DNA of 64,000 nt. Source: JAENWD01 sp963796915 (lineage in GTDB: Bacteria > Acidobacteriota > Vicinamibacteria > Vicinamibacterales > JAENWD01). Below the pieces are notes generated by a model. The model had not been told where the DNA came from, made no database searches, and worked only from the letters and a program-made list of their open reading frames with translations. Location: assembly GCA_963796915.1 (NCBI GenBank), contig CAWCNI010000002.1, positions 620,001 through 684,000 of the forward strand, in the 5' to 3' direction. This document shows, piece after piece, positions 25,870 through 34,670 of the stretch; position 1 is the first letter of the stretch, and each line of letters starts with the position of its first letter. The translations under genes and the position numbers were made by a program.

Positions 25870-26751
25870 ATGCGCGCAGTCCGTGGACGGATAGCGGTGC
25901 TGGCCCTGGCCGCTGCAGCAAGCGCGGCCTGCTCGATCAACCTCGATGCCGCCCAGTACGTGAACAAGGAGGACAAGAGCTTTCCTGTGACCGGGAAGGC
26001 GGAGGTGGTCCTCAAGACCTTTGACGGCTCGATCGAGCTGACCAGCTGGGACAAGGCGCAGGTCGGCGTCACCATCCAGCGCGAGGCCGGCAACCAGGCC
26101 GACGCCAGCGAGCTGAAGGTCACCGCCGAGCAGGTCGGCAACCGCATCGTCATCGAGGCCGTCAAGCCGGAGCGCCGCACCGAGATCGGCTGGAACAACA
26201 GCCGCTCGGTGAGCTTCGTCGTCCACGTGCCGAAGCAGACTGACGTGACGGCGTCGAGCGGCGACGGATCGATCACCGCGAGCGGCGTGGACGGGACCGT
26301 CACGTTGAAGTCGGGCGACGGCAGCATCAAGGCCGCCGACCTCGCCGGCGACGTGACCATCCACACGGGCGACGGCTCGATCGAGGCGGAGAACGTCACC
26401 GGCGCGCTCAACATGTCGACCGGCGACGGCAGCATGTCGATTACCGGTGCGCCCAAGTCGCTGAAGGCCCACTCGGGCGACGGCTCCGTGCACGTCGACG
26501 TCGCATCCGCTGCACGTCCCGGCGACGACTGGGACATCAGCACCGGCGACGGCAGCGTGACAGTGGCGCTGCCGAGCGGCTTCAACGCCCAGCTCGACGC
26601 GCACACCGGCGACGGCGACATCTCGGCGGACGAATTCGGCCTGCATCCAAGCAGCGACTCGAAAAATGACCTGCGCGGCGTTATTGGCAGCGGCGGCCCC
26701 ACGCTGCGCATCCGCTCGGGCGACGGCAGCATTCACCTGTCGAAGCGCTAG
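25870..26751 (+). CDS. DUF4097-type lipoprotein with 18-residue beta repeats
   Basis: 293 residues from ATG 25870 (AGGAG 8 bases upstream). Signal peptide with lipobox ASAAC, so probably membrane-anchored. The mature part is a beta-helix-like array with GDGS recurring every 18 residues (SGDGSITASG, SGDGSIKAAD, TGDGSIEAEN, TGDGSMSITG, SGDGSVHVDV) and then at wider intervals to the C-terminus. This is the DUF4097 pattern; function unknown, perhaps surface or envelope structure. A strong terminator follows the stop. Confidence 0.85.
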   Translation: MRAVRGRIAVLALAAAASAACSINLDAAQYVNKEDKSFPVTGKAEVVLKTFDGSIELTSWDKAQVGVTIQREAGNQADASELKVTAEQVGNRIVIEAVKPERRTEIGWNNSRSVSFVVHVPKQTDVTASSGDGSITASGVDGTVTLKSGDGSIKAADLAGDVTIHTGDGSIEAENVTGALNMSTGDGSMSITGAPKSLKAHSGDGSVHVDVASAARPGDDWDISTGDGSVTVALPSGFNAQLDAHTGDGDISADEFGLHPSSDSKNDLRGVIGSGGPTLRIRSGDGSIHLSKR

Positions 26752-26762
26752 ACACCAAGCAC

Positions 26763-26797
26763 GCGGACGGGCGAACGGCCCGTCCGCTCTTGCCTTG
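26763..26797 (+). terminator. intrinsic-like terminator
   Basis: Perfect 10-base stem GCGGACGGGC (26763-26772) / GCCCGTCCGC (26778-26787), 5-base loop, then TCTTGCCTT. It lies 12 bases after the DUF4097 stop. The T tract is broken, so termination may be partial. Confidence 0.65.
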
Positions 26798-26825
26798 AAT
26801 CGTAGGGGCGCGATTCGTCGCCTCG

Positions 26826-26894
26826 GTAGGCCGATCTTCAGATCGGCCAATCGGTGTCGCCGCGACTGATGGCCGATCCAAAGATCGGCCCTAC
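26826..26894. repeat. pair of REP-like palindromes in opposite orientation
   Basis: GTA + GGCCGATCT-TC-AGATCGGCC (26829-26848) and GGCCGATCC-AA-AGATCGGCC + CTAC (26871-26894) face each other in the gap before queC. Confidence 0.8.
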
Positions 26895-26909
26895 AGTCCG
26901 CGTTTTTGA

Positions 26910-27638
26910 CTAGGCGCCGTCAGGCGCCCTGACGTACTCCGCCGGATCTGTCTTCCCGATCTCCGCAAACGCATCCAGCCGCTCGCGGCACTTGCTGCAC
27001 GCGCCGCAGTGCAGGTACGGCGAGGGACTTCCTGCGGGCGCCGGCCTCGGGTTCATGCACGATAGCGTGAGCGCGAAGGGCACGCCGAGTGCCAGGCCGC
27101 GTTCGACGACCGCGGCTTTGTGGAGCGTGCGGAACGGCGTCACGATCTCGATTGGCAGTGCGAGGCCGAGGCTCAGCGCGCGCGCCGTAGCCTCGAAGAA
27201 CTCCGGCGTCGCGTCGGGAAACGGGTTGCCGGCGAGCGGGCCGAGCGCGATGCGTCCAACGCCATGCCGGGCGCACCACGTGCCCGCCTTCGACAGCAGC
27301 ACCAGGTTGCGCCCCGGCAGGTAGACATCCTCGTCCGGCGTGTCGTACGCCGGCGGCACCCCGCGAATCGCCCAGTGCGTCGGCGGGTAGATGTCGTCCA
27401 TCGCAAAGCGCAGCGCGGCGACCGGCGGGACCCGTCCCGCAAATGGCGCCGCTGCCAGCAGCGCTCGCGCCGTTTCGAGCTCCGCCGTTTCCCACGCAAG
27501 CCCGACGCTGACGTAAATCGGCCAGACCGGCCCGCGGGCCGCGGCGTCCGCCAGCAGGACCGCGCTGTCGAGCCCCGCCGAAAACAGCACCGCCGTCCCG
27601 CCCGCGCCGTCGTTCTCGTTGTCGAAGCTCGTCACCAT
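26910..27638 (-). CDS. queC: 7-cyano-7-deazaguanine (preQ0) synthase-like protein
   Basis: 242 residues from ATG 27638. PP-loop ATPase with AVLFSAGLDSAVLL (SAGLDS where most QueC proteins have SGGLDS) and the zinc-binding CGACSKCRER near the C-terminus, which together with an upstream Cys in SCMNP marks QueC. It makes preQ0 from carboxydeazaguanine. A longer GTG start at 27647 would extend into the upstream tandem repeat. It is divergent from queD across about 140 bases. Confidence 0.85.
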   Translation of the reverse strand: MVTSFDNENDGAGGTAVLFSAGLDSAVLLADAAARGPVWPIYVSVGLAWETAELETARALLAAAPFAGRVPPVAALRFAMDDIYPPTHWAIRGVPPAYDTPDEDVYLPGRNLVLLSKAGTWCARHGVGRIALGPLAGNPFPDATPEFFEATARALSLGLALPIEIVTPFRTLHKAAVVERGLALGVPFALTLSCMNPRPAPAGSPSPYLHCGACSKCRERLDAFAEIGKTDPAEYVRAPDGA

Positions 27639-27642
27639 CTGC

Positions 27643-27764
27643 AGCACCCGACCGCGAAGTCTCCAGAGGACCCGACGGCGTCAGTCCCCTGAGCACCCGA
27701 CAGCGTGAGTCCCCGAGCACCCAACCGCGAAGCCCCTGAGCACCCGACCGCGAAGCCTCCCTGA
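27643..27764. repeat. 24-base tandem repeat, about five units
   Basis: Imperfect units of the form GCACCCGACAGCGTGAGTCC, 23-27 bases long, fill the gap between the divergent queC and queD genes. The same unit is repeated at 58622-58745. Confidence 0.8.
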
Positions 27765-27767
27765 CGC

Positions 27768-27773
27768 TACAAT
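27768..27773 (+). promoter_or_regulatory. -10 element for a probably leaderless queD transcript
   Basis: TACAAT at 27768-27773 ends 6 bases before the queD ATG at 27780, and no Shine-Dalgarno sequence is present. Confidence 0.45.
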
Positions 27774-27779
27774 GCTCCA

Positions 27780-28184
27780 ATGTACTCGGTCACCAAGCAA
27801 ATCGACTTCTGCTACGGCCACCGCCTGCTCGACTACGACGGCATCTGCAAGCACCCGCACGGCCACAACGCCAAGGCCGAAATCGAAGTCCGCACCGACG
27901 TCCTCGATCCGCGCAACATGGTCTGCGATTTCAGCGACATCAAGCGCGTCGTGAAGGGCTGGATCGACGCCAATCTCGATCATCAGATGATCCTGCGCAA
28001 GGACGATCCGCTGGTGGCGCCGTTGCAGGCGCTGGGCGAGCCGATCTTTCTCGTGGACTCGAACCCGACAGTGGAGCTGATCGCCCGCACGATTTTCGAC
28101 GTCACGCGCGCGAACGGATTCCACGTGGTCCGCGTCACTGTGTGGGAGACCCCGACGTCGTTCGCCAGCTTCACTGGTGAATAG
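27780..28184 (+). CDS. queD: 6-carboxy-5,6,7,8-tetrahydropterin synthase
   Basis: 134 residues. It turns dihydroneopterin triphosphate into carboxytetrahydropterin, the step two before QueC. Zinc-binding His residues in CYGHRL and HPHGHN, catalytic Cys in GICKHPHGHN, and the Glu in VTVWETP are visible. Divergent from queC, and the only two queuosine genes in the window. The following phosphatase gene begins 8 bases before the queD stop. Confidence 0.92.
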   Translation: MYSVTKQIDFCYGHRLLDYDGICKHPHGHNAKAEIEVRTDVLDPRNMVCDFSDIKRVVKGWIDANLDHQMILRKDDPLVAPLQALGEPIFLVDSNPTVELIARTIFDVTRANGFHVVRVTVWETPTSFASFTGE

Positions 28185-28857
28185 CCCGCGCCGCTTCCTC
28201 GTCGTCTTCGACCTGGACGGCACGCTGGTCGATTCGGCGCAGGATCTCGCCGATTCAGGCAACGCGCTGTTGCGCAGCTACGGCGCGCCGCCGGTGCCCT
28301 CCGCCGACGTCATCGCGATGGTGGGCGATGGCGCGCGCGAGCTGGTCTCGCGCCTGCTCGAGGCCGCGAAAGTCCGCGTGCCTGTCAATCACGCACTCGC
28401 GCGATTTCTGGCGCTCTACGACGCCCGGCTGACGGCCACGACCAGGCCCTACGACGGCGTGACTGAAATGCTCGCGGCGGTCGCCGAGCGGGCACGCCTT
28501 GCCATCCTCACCAACAAGCCCGAACGTTCCACGCTGAAGATGCTGGATGCGCTCAATCTCCGCCAGCCGTTTGCCGATGTGATCGGCGGTGACGGCAAAT
28601 GGGCGCGAAAGCCCGATCCGGAAGGCCTGCGCGCCCTGATGATTCGCGCGGAGCTCGGGCCGGGGCAGACGCTGATGGTAGGCGACTCGCCGGCGGACCT
28701 GCACGCCGCCGTCGGCGCCGGCGTGCCGATGTGTCTCGTCCGTTACGGGTTTGGTTTCGCGAAGGTCAGCCCGGAGGATCGTGCGCTGGCCGCGCACGAA
28801 GTGGACCATCCGTCAGGCGTGGCCGCCGCCGTCGCCCGCGTCACTGCGACGCTTTGA
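28177..28857 (+). CDS. HAD-superfamily phosphatase, phosphoglycolate-phosphatase-like
   Basis: 226 residues, GTG start overlapping the end of queD by 8 bases. HAD motifs in order: FDLDGTLVDS (nucleophile Asp), ILTNKPE, KPDPEGL (Lys) and MVGDSPADLHAA. The helical cap between motifs 1 and 2 fits Gph/PgmB-type enzymes. The coupling to queD hints it could dephosphorylate a pterin or nucleotide intermediate, but this is inference. Confidence 0.88.
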   Translation: MNSPRRFLVVFDLDGTLVDSAQDLADSGNALLRSYGAPPVPSADVIAMVGDGARELVSRLLEAAKVRVPVNHALARFLALYDARLTATTRPYDGVTEMLAAVAERARLAILTNKPERSTLKMLDALNLRQPFADVIGGDGKWARKPDPEGLRALMIRAELGPGQTLMVGDSPADLHAAVGAGVPMCLVRYGFGFAKVSPEDRALAAHEVDHPSGVAAAVARVTATL

Positions 28858-29758
28858 CGCCCCAGAAGCGCGTCTCGTACGAGAAGTAGGCGAACACACC
28901 GACGTTCGAGTTGCCGGACGTCCACGTGATCGGCGCGGCCAGGCCGAGGATGATCTGCGTCTCACCGCGATTCCAGCCGCCTCGCACGCCGGGCGACACG
29001 AGCGTGGCGGTCGAGTGGCTGGTGTGGCCAGGGCCGTCAACCGCCGCCTGCCACGTGAGCACCGACTCCAGCATCAGGTTCAGCATGGGGCGAAGCCGGT
29101 AGATAGTGCTCGCGGCCACAAACGGGCTCGTCAGCGTCACGTCCGATGCCGCCGCTGTGCCCGTTCCGGCATCGGTGCGGACTCGCGGGTACCACGTCAG
29201 CCCAGCATTCCCGTGAAAGTAGAAGTCACGCACCTGCTTGCTGACAGGCAAGTCGGTCTGCCAGCCCCAGGCGCCGATGCCGAGGCCGCGGTTGGCGTTG
29301 CCGGTCGGGCACAACACAGTCAGCCGCGGCGAGATGGCTGGCCGGCCGGGACCTTCCTCCAGCAGCTGATAGCGGTAGTTCAGCGCGAGATCGCCGACGC
29401 CGTTGGCGTTGGGAACGCCTCCCGGCTCGTTGATGTCGGCGAGCGGCAGGGCGTACCAGAGCTGGTGCTTGAGGCCAGGCGCCGGCCATTCCTGGGTGAA
29501 GGTCATCAGCCATCCCGACGAGTTGAACGCCCCGCCGTAAAACGTCTGGACGACGCCGGGCGTCTGGTTGAACGCCTCTTCGACGAAGAACGAGTTGTCC
29601 TGGATCTCCCACGGCCGTGACGAATCAGTTGCCGTCGCGGCAGCAGAACCGGAGGGAGTCGTCGTGGCAGGGAGCGGTGTTTGGGCGGCTGCCATGCCGG
29701 GGCACAACCCGACGGCGAGGATCAGCGCCACCCACAACGCACGTCGCGCGTCGCGCAT
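28841..29758 (-). CDS. putative outer-membrane beta-barrel protein
   Basis: 305 residues from ATG 29758. Signal peptide (RRALWVALILAVGLCPGMAAAQ), then an all-beta protein with alternating aromatic strands (QLWYALPLADI, LALNYRYQLL, NAGLTWYPRVR) and a terminal strand ending in YFSYETRFWGVKASQ. It resembles the MetA-pathway phenol-degradation transporter family, but the match is by character only. Convergent with the phosphatase gene (17-base overlap of the ends) and divergent from ubiE/menG. Confidence 0.65.
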   Translation of the reverse strand: MRDARRALWVALILAVGLCPGMAAAQTPLPATTTPSGSAAATATDSSRPWEIQDNSFFVEEAFNQTPGVVQTFYGGAFNSSGWLMTFTQEWPAPGLKHQLWYALPLADINEPGGVPNANGVGDLALNYRYQLLEEGPGRPAISPRLTVLCPTGNANRGLGIGAWGWQTDLPVSKQVRDFYFHGNAGLTWYPRVRTDAGTGTAAASDVTLTSPFVAASTIYRLRPMLNLMLESVLTWQAAVDGPGHTSHSTATLVSPGVRGGWNRGETQIILGLAAPITWTSGNSNVGVFAYFSYETRFWGVKASQ

Positions 29759-29798
29759 ATGCGACGATACTACCTCGCCGCGCCCAGCCGCCTTCCGC

Positions 29799-30533
29799 AT
29801 GTCGCTCCGCGCCACGATCGCCACACCCGACGGCAAGGCACCGTACGTCCGGCGCCTGTTCTCGACCATCGCCGACCGGTATGACCTGATCACCGTCATC
29901 CTGTCGGGCGGCCAGGATCGCCGCTGGAAGCGGCGTCTGCTGGATTTGGCCGGCCCGCTCGAGGGACGCATCATGGTGGACCTGGCCTGCGGCACCGGCG
30001 ACCTCGCCTTCGGCGCTGCCGCCCGGGGGGCCCATGTGACAGGACTGGACCTCACCCCCAGGATGATCGCCCTCGCCCACGCCAAGCGCGTCGACGCCGC
30101 GGGCGCCGGGCAGCCGCCTCGCTTCGTCGTCGGCGACATGATGGCGCTGCCCGTTGCCACCGCATCCTGCGATGTCGTCACCACGGGATACGGCCTCAGA
30201 AACGTGCCGTCGCTCGTCCCCGCGATCCGTGAGATTCGCCGCATTCTGCGTCCCGGCGGGGTCCTGCTGTCCCTCGACTTCAACCGACCCCGGTCTGCCG
30301 CGATCCGCGGCCTGTACCACGGCTACCTGACCGTCGTGGGGAGCGGCCTGGGCCTGGCGCTCCATGGGGACCCGGACACCTACCGCTACATCCCGGAGTC
30401 GATTCGCTTGTACCCGGGCGCCGACAGGGTCGCTGGCATGCTGCTGGAGGGGGGGTTCCAGCAGGCCCGCTGGATCCCGGTGCTGGGCGGCCTGCTGGCC
30501 ATCCACGTCGCGCAGCGGGACGCAGCGGCATGA
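29799..30533 (+). CDS. menG: demethylmenaquinone methyltransferase (UbiE/MenG family)
   Basis: 244 residues. Motifs: FSTIADRYDLITVILSGGQDRRWKR (UbiE family N-terminus), VDLACGTGDLAFGAAARGA (SAM-binding), GYGLRNVPS and the C-terminal YRYIPESIRLYP. It methylates demethylmenaquinone in the last step of quinone synthesis. With MqnD-like and MqnE genes elsewhere in the window, menaquinone rather than ubiquinone is the likely product. A longer frame upstream runs into the divergent barrel gene, so ATG 29799 is preferred. Confidence 0.9.
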   Translation: MSLRATIATPDGKAPYVRRLFSTIADRYDLITVILSGGQDRRWKRRLLDLAGPLEGRIMVDLACGTGDLAFGAAARGAHVTGLDLTPRMIALAHAKRVDAAGAGQPPRFVVGDMMALPVATASCDVVTTGYGLRNVPSLVPAIREIRRILRPGGVLLSLDFNRPRSAAIRGLYHGYLTVVGSGLGLALHGDPDTYRYIPESIRLYPGADRVAGMLLEGGFQQARWIPVLGGLLAIHVAQRDAAA

Positions 30534-30597
30534 ATCACCGGGAAATCCGTACTAATGTCGGGAGGGTCCCGGACCGAGATCTCAGACGGAGACGTGC

Positions 30598-32175
30598 GTG
30601 CCGTTTTTAGACTCCCTCCTTGCTGCCATTGTCCGGGAAGACGGGGAGTCCCTTGTCCTGCACGTGGGCGAGCGGCCGATTGTCGTGGCCGCGCGCGGAC
30701 CCCTTGAAGTCACGTCGGCAGCCCTGACGCTGGAGGCCATGGACGGCCTGCTCCGCGACCTGCTGCCGCAGGAATCGCTGCACGCCCTGGCCGAATACGG
30801 CGCCGTGGAATCCGAGCTGCCGCCGTCGGCGCTGGCTCCCGGCGAGCAGTTCACCGTCGTCGCGGCCCGGGGCGGGGACGACATCTGGATTGAGCTGCGC
30901 CGGCACCGGCTCGGCCCGTCCCTTGGCGGGGGCAGCCGCGCCCCGCTGTCGGCCCCCGCGCAGGCGGTGGCGGCACTGACCGCCCGGCCGGAGCCCGCTG
31001 TCAGCGCGCCGGAGTCCGCAGTGGTCCTGCCGATGTCCCGGCACGTCGCCCGGCCCGACCTGGCGCCCAGGGCGCTGCCGCATCGGCCCGCCGGCCTGGA
31101 TCGGCTCCTTCGGCTTGCCGCCGCGCGCGGCGCCGAGGCCTTGTATCTCGTCTCCGAGTCACGCCCGTCGGTGCGTGTGGACGGGCAGATGCAGGTCCTC
31201 GACGGAGAGGGCGCCCTTACCAGCCAGGAAGTGGAGTCGCTGATCCTCGAGGTCTGCCCCGAGGGCGCGGACGCTGGCTTGCCGGCCGGCAGCGAGTGGA
31301 TCTGCGACGTGTCCGACGTCGGCCGCGTGCGGTGTGTGGCGTTCCGTGACCACCGCGGCCCCGGCGGCATCTTCCGCATCATCCCGGCCCGCGCGCTCAC
31401 TGCCGATCAACTTGGGCTCTCGCGGGAAATCCAGGCGCTGTGCTCCGAGCCCGAGGGCCTGGTGCTCGTCACCGGCCCGCGCGCGAGCGGCAAGTCCACG
31501 CTGATCGCGGCGCTGGTGGACATCATCAACCGCACGCGCAGCGAGCACGTCATCACGCTTGAGTCGCGGGTGAAGGTCGTGCACGAAGTCCGCAGCGCGC
31601 TGGTGAGCCAGCGCGAAGTGCGCGGCAGCGCCGAGGAGCTGCTGACGACGCTGCGCAGCGCCCTGCGCGAGGCGCCCGACGTCATCGTCATCGAGGATCT
31701 GCGCGGGCCGGAAGTGATCGCGCTCGCCGTCGAGGCCGCCGCTGCCGGTCACCTGGTGATTGCCGGCATCGCCGCGCACAACGCCCCGCAGGCTGTGGCG
31801 CGACTGCTCGAGCAGGCGCCGTCGGATCGACGCGAGCAGCTGCAGGCGACCGTGGCGGAGACTCTCCGCGGAGTCGTGGCGCAGGTACTGCTCCGCAAGT
31901 CTGGCGGCGGGCGAATCGCGGCGCGCGAGCTGTTGCTTGGCAGCCCCGCCGTCGCGGCGATCATCGCGGAGGGACGGCTGGCCCACCTGCCGATGGCGAT
32001 GGAAAGCGGCCGCCGTCACGGCATGGTCCCGTTGACAGACGCGCTGGTCGCGTTTGTCCGCAGCGGCGCTATCGACGTCCGGGAAGCGTGGCGTCGCGCC
32101 GGCGATCGCGCGGCGCTGCTCAAGCAGTTGAAGCGCGAAGGCATCGACACGTCGTTTGTCGAGCGCCTCGCCTAA
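30598..32175 (+). CDS. divergent PilT-like secretion/retraction ATPase
   Basis: 525 residues, GTG start with GGAG 7 bases upstream. The N-terminal ~115 residues look like an extra PilT-type sensor module; residues ~160-270 repeat that fold (LDRLLRLAAARGAEALYLVSESRPSVRVDGQM). The ATPase core follows: Walker A GPRASGKST, an Asp-box region, Walker B EAPDVIVIEDLRGPE and the His-box region AAAAGHLVIAGIAAHNA. PilT proteins normally have EMRD after Walker B and TLHTN in the His box; here they are EDLRGPE and IAAHN. It probably belongs to a type IV pilus or secretion system, but its catalysis may be altered. Confidence 0.82.
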   Translation: MPFLDSLLAAIVREDGESLVLHVGERPIVVAARGPLEVTSAALTLEAMDGLLRDLLPQESLHALAEYGAVESELPPSALAPGEQFTVVAARGGDDIWIELRRHRLGPSLGGGSRAPLSAPAQAVAALTARPEPAVSAPESAVVLPMSRHVARPDLAPRALPHRPAGLDRLLRLAAARGAEALYLVSESRPSVRVDGQMQVLDGEGALTSQEVESLILEVCPEGADAGLPAGSEWICDVSDVGRVRCVAFRDHRGPGGIFRIIPARALTADQLGLSREIQALCSEPEGLVLVTGPRASGKSTLIAALVDIINRTRSEHVITLESRVKVVHEVRSALVSQREVRGSAEELLTTLRSALREAPDVIVIEDLRGPEVIALAVEAAAAGHLVIAGIAAHNAPQAVARLLEQAPSDRREQLQATVAETLRGVVAQVLLRKSGGGRIAARELLLGSPAVAAIIAEGRLAHLPMAMESGRRHGMVPLTDALVAFVRSGAIDVREAWRRAGDRAALLKQLKREGIDTSFVERLA

Positions 32176-32253
32176 CACGCCAACTCCGCACGGGCCTCTA
32201 GACAAAACCCGCAGGTCACTGTAGATCTAGCCACCCTCACAACGGGCAGGGAG

Positions 32254-34668
32254 GTGCGCTTGCTGCGGGACCTGCGCTACGCCATCCGTGGGCTCCTCGC
32301 CCAGCCAGCCTTCACGTGCACTGCCATCGTCACGCTTGCCCTGGCCGTCGGCGTCAACGCGACCATGCTCGACGTGCTGGATCGGCTGCTGCTGCGGCCG
32401 CCGTTCGGCGTCAGCGAGCCCGACCGCGTGACGCGGCTCTATTTCGCCTTCGAAGGTGGCGGCGCCATGGCCGACACCAGCGAGGCCGTCTTCCTCGATC
32501 TGGAGCGGGCGCTGACTGGAAAGGCCGCTGCCCTCGCCACGTTCGATTTGGAGAAGTTGACGCTTGGCCGCGCCGAGAAGGCTCGTCCGCTGCAGGTCGT
32601 CAACTACAGCACTGGCTACTTCGACGTGCTCGGCCTGAAGCCGGCGATCGGCCTGCTCCCAGGCAGGCGGACGGCGACAGGGTCCAACGCGGCTGTCATC
32701 AGTCACGGCCTGTGGCAACAGCAGTACGGGGGCCGTACCGACATTGTGGGCCGGCCTCTCGACCTTGGCACCCAGGTGTTCACGATCGTCGGGGTGACGG
32801 AGCCAGGGTTCACGGGCATCGATGCGGATCCCACCGACGTCTGGTTGCCAATGGAGGCGCGCGGGCCCTTGCGCTACGGCGATCAGTGGAAGACCAACGA
32901 CTCGCTCATCGAGCAGCGGATTATCGTCCGTCTGAACCCGAGGATGGCGCGAGCCGAGTTCGAGGCCATCGCGACGGCCGCATACCAGCATCGGAACGGC
33001 TCCGACTGGTTGCGAAAACTTCATGTCGTTGCCGGCGATCTGAATCTCGGCCGCGGGCCGAATGGCAATCCCGACATTAACGTCGCGACCTGGATCGGAG
33101 GCGTCTCACTGCTGGTGCTGATCATCGGCTGCGGCAATGTTGCCAGCCTCGTCCTGCTGCGTGGGATCACTCGAAGCCAGGAGTTTGCGGTAAAGGCGGC
33201 GTTAGGCGCACGCCGCAGCCGTCTGGCGCGCGAGGTGCTCACAGAGGCGTGGCTTCTGGCTCTGGGCGCAGGCGCCCTGGCGGTCGCGTTGGTGAACTGG
33301 GCCGACCAGATCGTGCCGCGGTTCTTTTCAAACCAGACCGGAATGATCGGCCGCGGACTCGATCTTCGGCTGGCCGGAGTGACGGCAGCGGTCAGCCTTC
33401 TGGCCGCGCTGTTGCTCGCCGCGATTCCCGTACTGCGCCTGTTCGTGATTGACTCGCCTCTGCCCGGCCGACATGGCATGCACAAAGGGCATTCGTATGC
33501 TCTCGACGGGCTGCTGGCACTTCAGGTCGCGCTGACAGTGCCGCTACTGGTTGGCGCGGGGCTGTTCGCGGGCAGCTTTCGCTTGGCGCGCGACCATCAA
33601 CGGCAGTTCGGCCTCGAGGTGAACCGCATTGCCGTTGTCCGAACGAACCTGTTCGAGATCGGCGAGCCAGGCCGGAATCGCCAGGTCCACCGAGAGTTGC
33701 AACGATCCCTCTCGAGAGTTCCAGGTGTCGAAGCGGCGGCGCTGGTCTCAGACCTCCCGCTCAAGGGTGGTCGCGGCTACTTCGTCACCGCGCCGGGTGA
33801 ATCAGTGACGGCGGGGTCGGTCACATCTCCGTGGGGCGCTGCCGTCGACCCGTCGTATCAGCGGATCGTCGGCGTCGAGATTCTGCAGGGGCGGGCCCTG
33901 CGAGATGACGACAACCACGCCGGCGCAAGCCCAGTCGCGGTCATCAGCGAAGGCATGGCGCGTGATTACTGGCACGGCAAGCCCGCGCTCGGCCGCTGCT
34001 TCACGATCAGTGCAGGCGGCACTGGATGCTTCGAGGTCGTCGGCATCATGCGTGACGTGCCGACGTCGGTCGAAGGAAAACCGGACGATGCGTACCTGGT
34101 CGCAATCGATGCTGCTCCCCCGTTCTTGTCTTTCGAGTCTGTCCTCCTGCGAACGACAGGCGACGCAACGTCGTCGCTCGATGTCATCCGTCGCGCCGCC
34201 ATCGCGACGTCGTCCAACCTTCCCTACGTGGATGTGTGGGCCTTCGAAGATCTGCTCCAGCCGTGGCTGCGTCAGTGGCGGCTCGGCGCGTCGATGTTTG
34301 CCGCGTTTGGCCTGCTGGCGATGGTCATCTCCGGGATCGGACTCGCCGGCACGATTGCCTATTCAGTCACGCGGCGCCGCCGCGAACTTGGCGTCCGCAA
34401 GGCGCTCGGCGCGCAGTCCGCGGACCTGGTGCGTGTCGTGCTTCGTCGCAGCGTCGCCGTCGTGTTGATGGGGGTCGTCGTCGGCCTGGTAGGCGCGTAT
34501 GCCGGCGCAAACGCGATGAAGGCGCTGTTGTTTGGCGTGCAGCCGAACGACTGGCGGGTGTTCGTCGGGGCGGGTGTCGCGCTGCTCGCTGTCGCCGGCG
34601 CCGCCGCGTTGTTGCCGGCGCGGCGCGCAACGACAGTCAATCCCGTGGAGTTGCTGCGAAGCGAGTAG
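32254..34668 (+). CDS. FtsX/MacB-type ABC permease (acidobacterial duplicated-orphan type)
   Basis: 804 residues, close to the usual size. It lacks the soluble prefix of the first permease and opens directly with LLRDLRYAIRGLLAQPAFTCTAIVTLALAVGVNATM. The order is TM1, MacB periplasmic core, FtsX TM block (SLLVLIIGCGNVASLVLLRG), a second core (GVEAAALVSDLPLKGGRG) and a second FtsX block (RRELGVRKALGAQSADLVR), giving eight predicted helices. GTG 32254 is listed; TTG 32260 has a better-spaced GGGAGG. No ATPase gene adjoins. Just upstream is an 8-base palindrome TAGATCTA (32222-32229). Confidence 0.9.
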   Translation: MRLLRDLRYAIRGLLAQPAFTCTAIVTLALAVGVNATMLDVLDRLLLRPPFGVSEPDRVTRLYFAFEGGGAMADTSEAVFLDLERALTGKAAALATFDLEKLTLGRAEKARPLQVVNYSTGYFDVLGLKPAIGLLPGRRTATGSNAAVISHGLWQQQYGGRTDIVGRPLDLGTQVFTIVGVTEPGFTGIDADPTDVWLPMEARGPLRYGDQWKTNDSLIEQRIIVRLNPRMARAEFEAIATAAYQHRNGSDWLRKLHVVAGDLNLGRGPNGNPDINVATWIGGVSLLVLIIGCGNVASLVLLRGITRSQEFAVKAALGARRSRLAREVLTEAWLLALGAGALAVALVNWADQIVPRFFSNQTGMIGRGLDLRLAGVTAAVSLLAALLLAAIPVLRLFVIDSPLPGRHGMHKGHSYALDGLLALQVALTVPLLVGAGLFAGSFRLARDHQRQFGLEVNRIAVVRTNLFEIGEPGRNRQVHRELQRSLSRVPGVEAAALVSDLPLKGGRGYFVTAPGESVTAGSVTSPWGAAVDPSYQRIVGVEILQGRALRDDDNHAGASPVAVISEGMARDYWHGKPALGRCFTISAGGTGCFEVVGIMRDVPTSVEGKPDDAYLVAIDAAPPFLSFESVLLRTTGDATSSLDVIRRAAIATSSNLPYVDVWAFEDLLQPWLRQWRLGASMFAAFGLLAMVISGIGLAGTIAYSVTRRRRELGVRKALGAQSADLVRVVLRRSVAVVLMGVVVGLVGAYAGANAMKALLFGVQPNDWRVFVGAGVALLAVAGAAALLPARRATTVNPVELLRSE

Positions 34669-34670
34669 CC

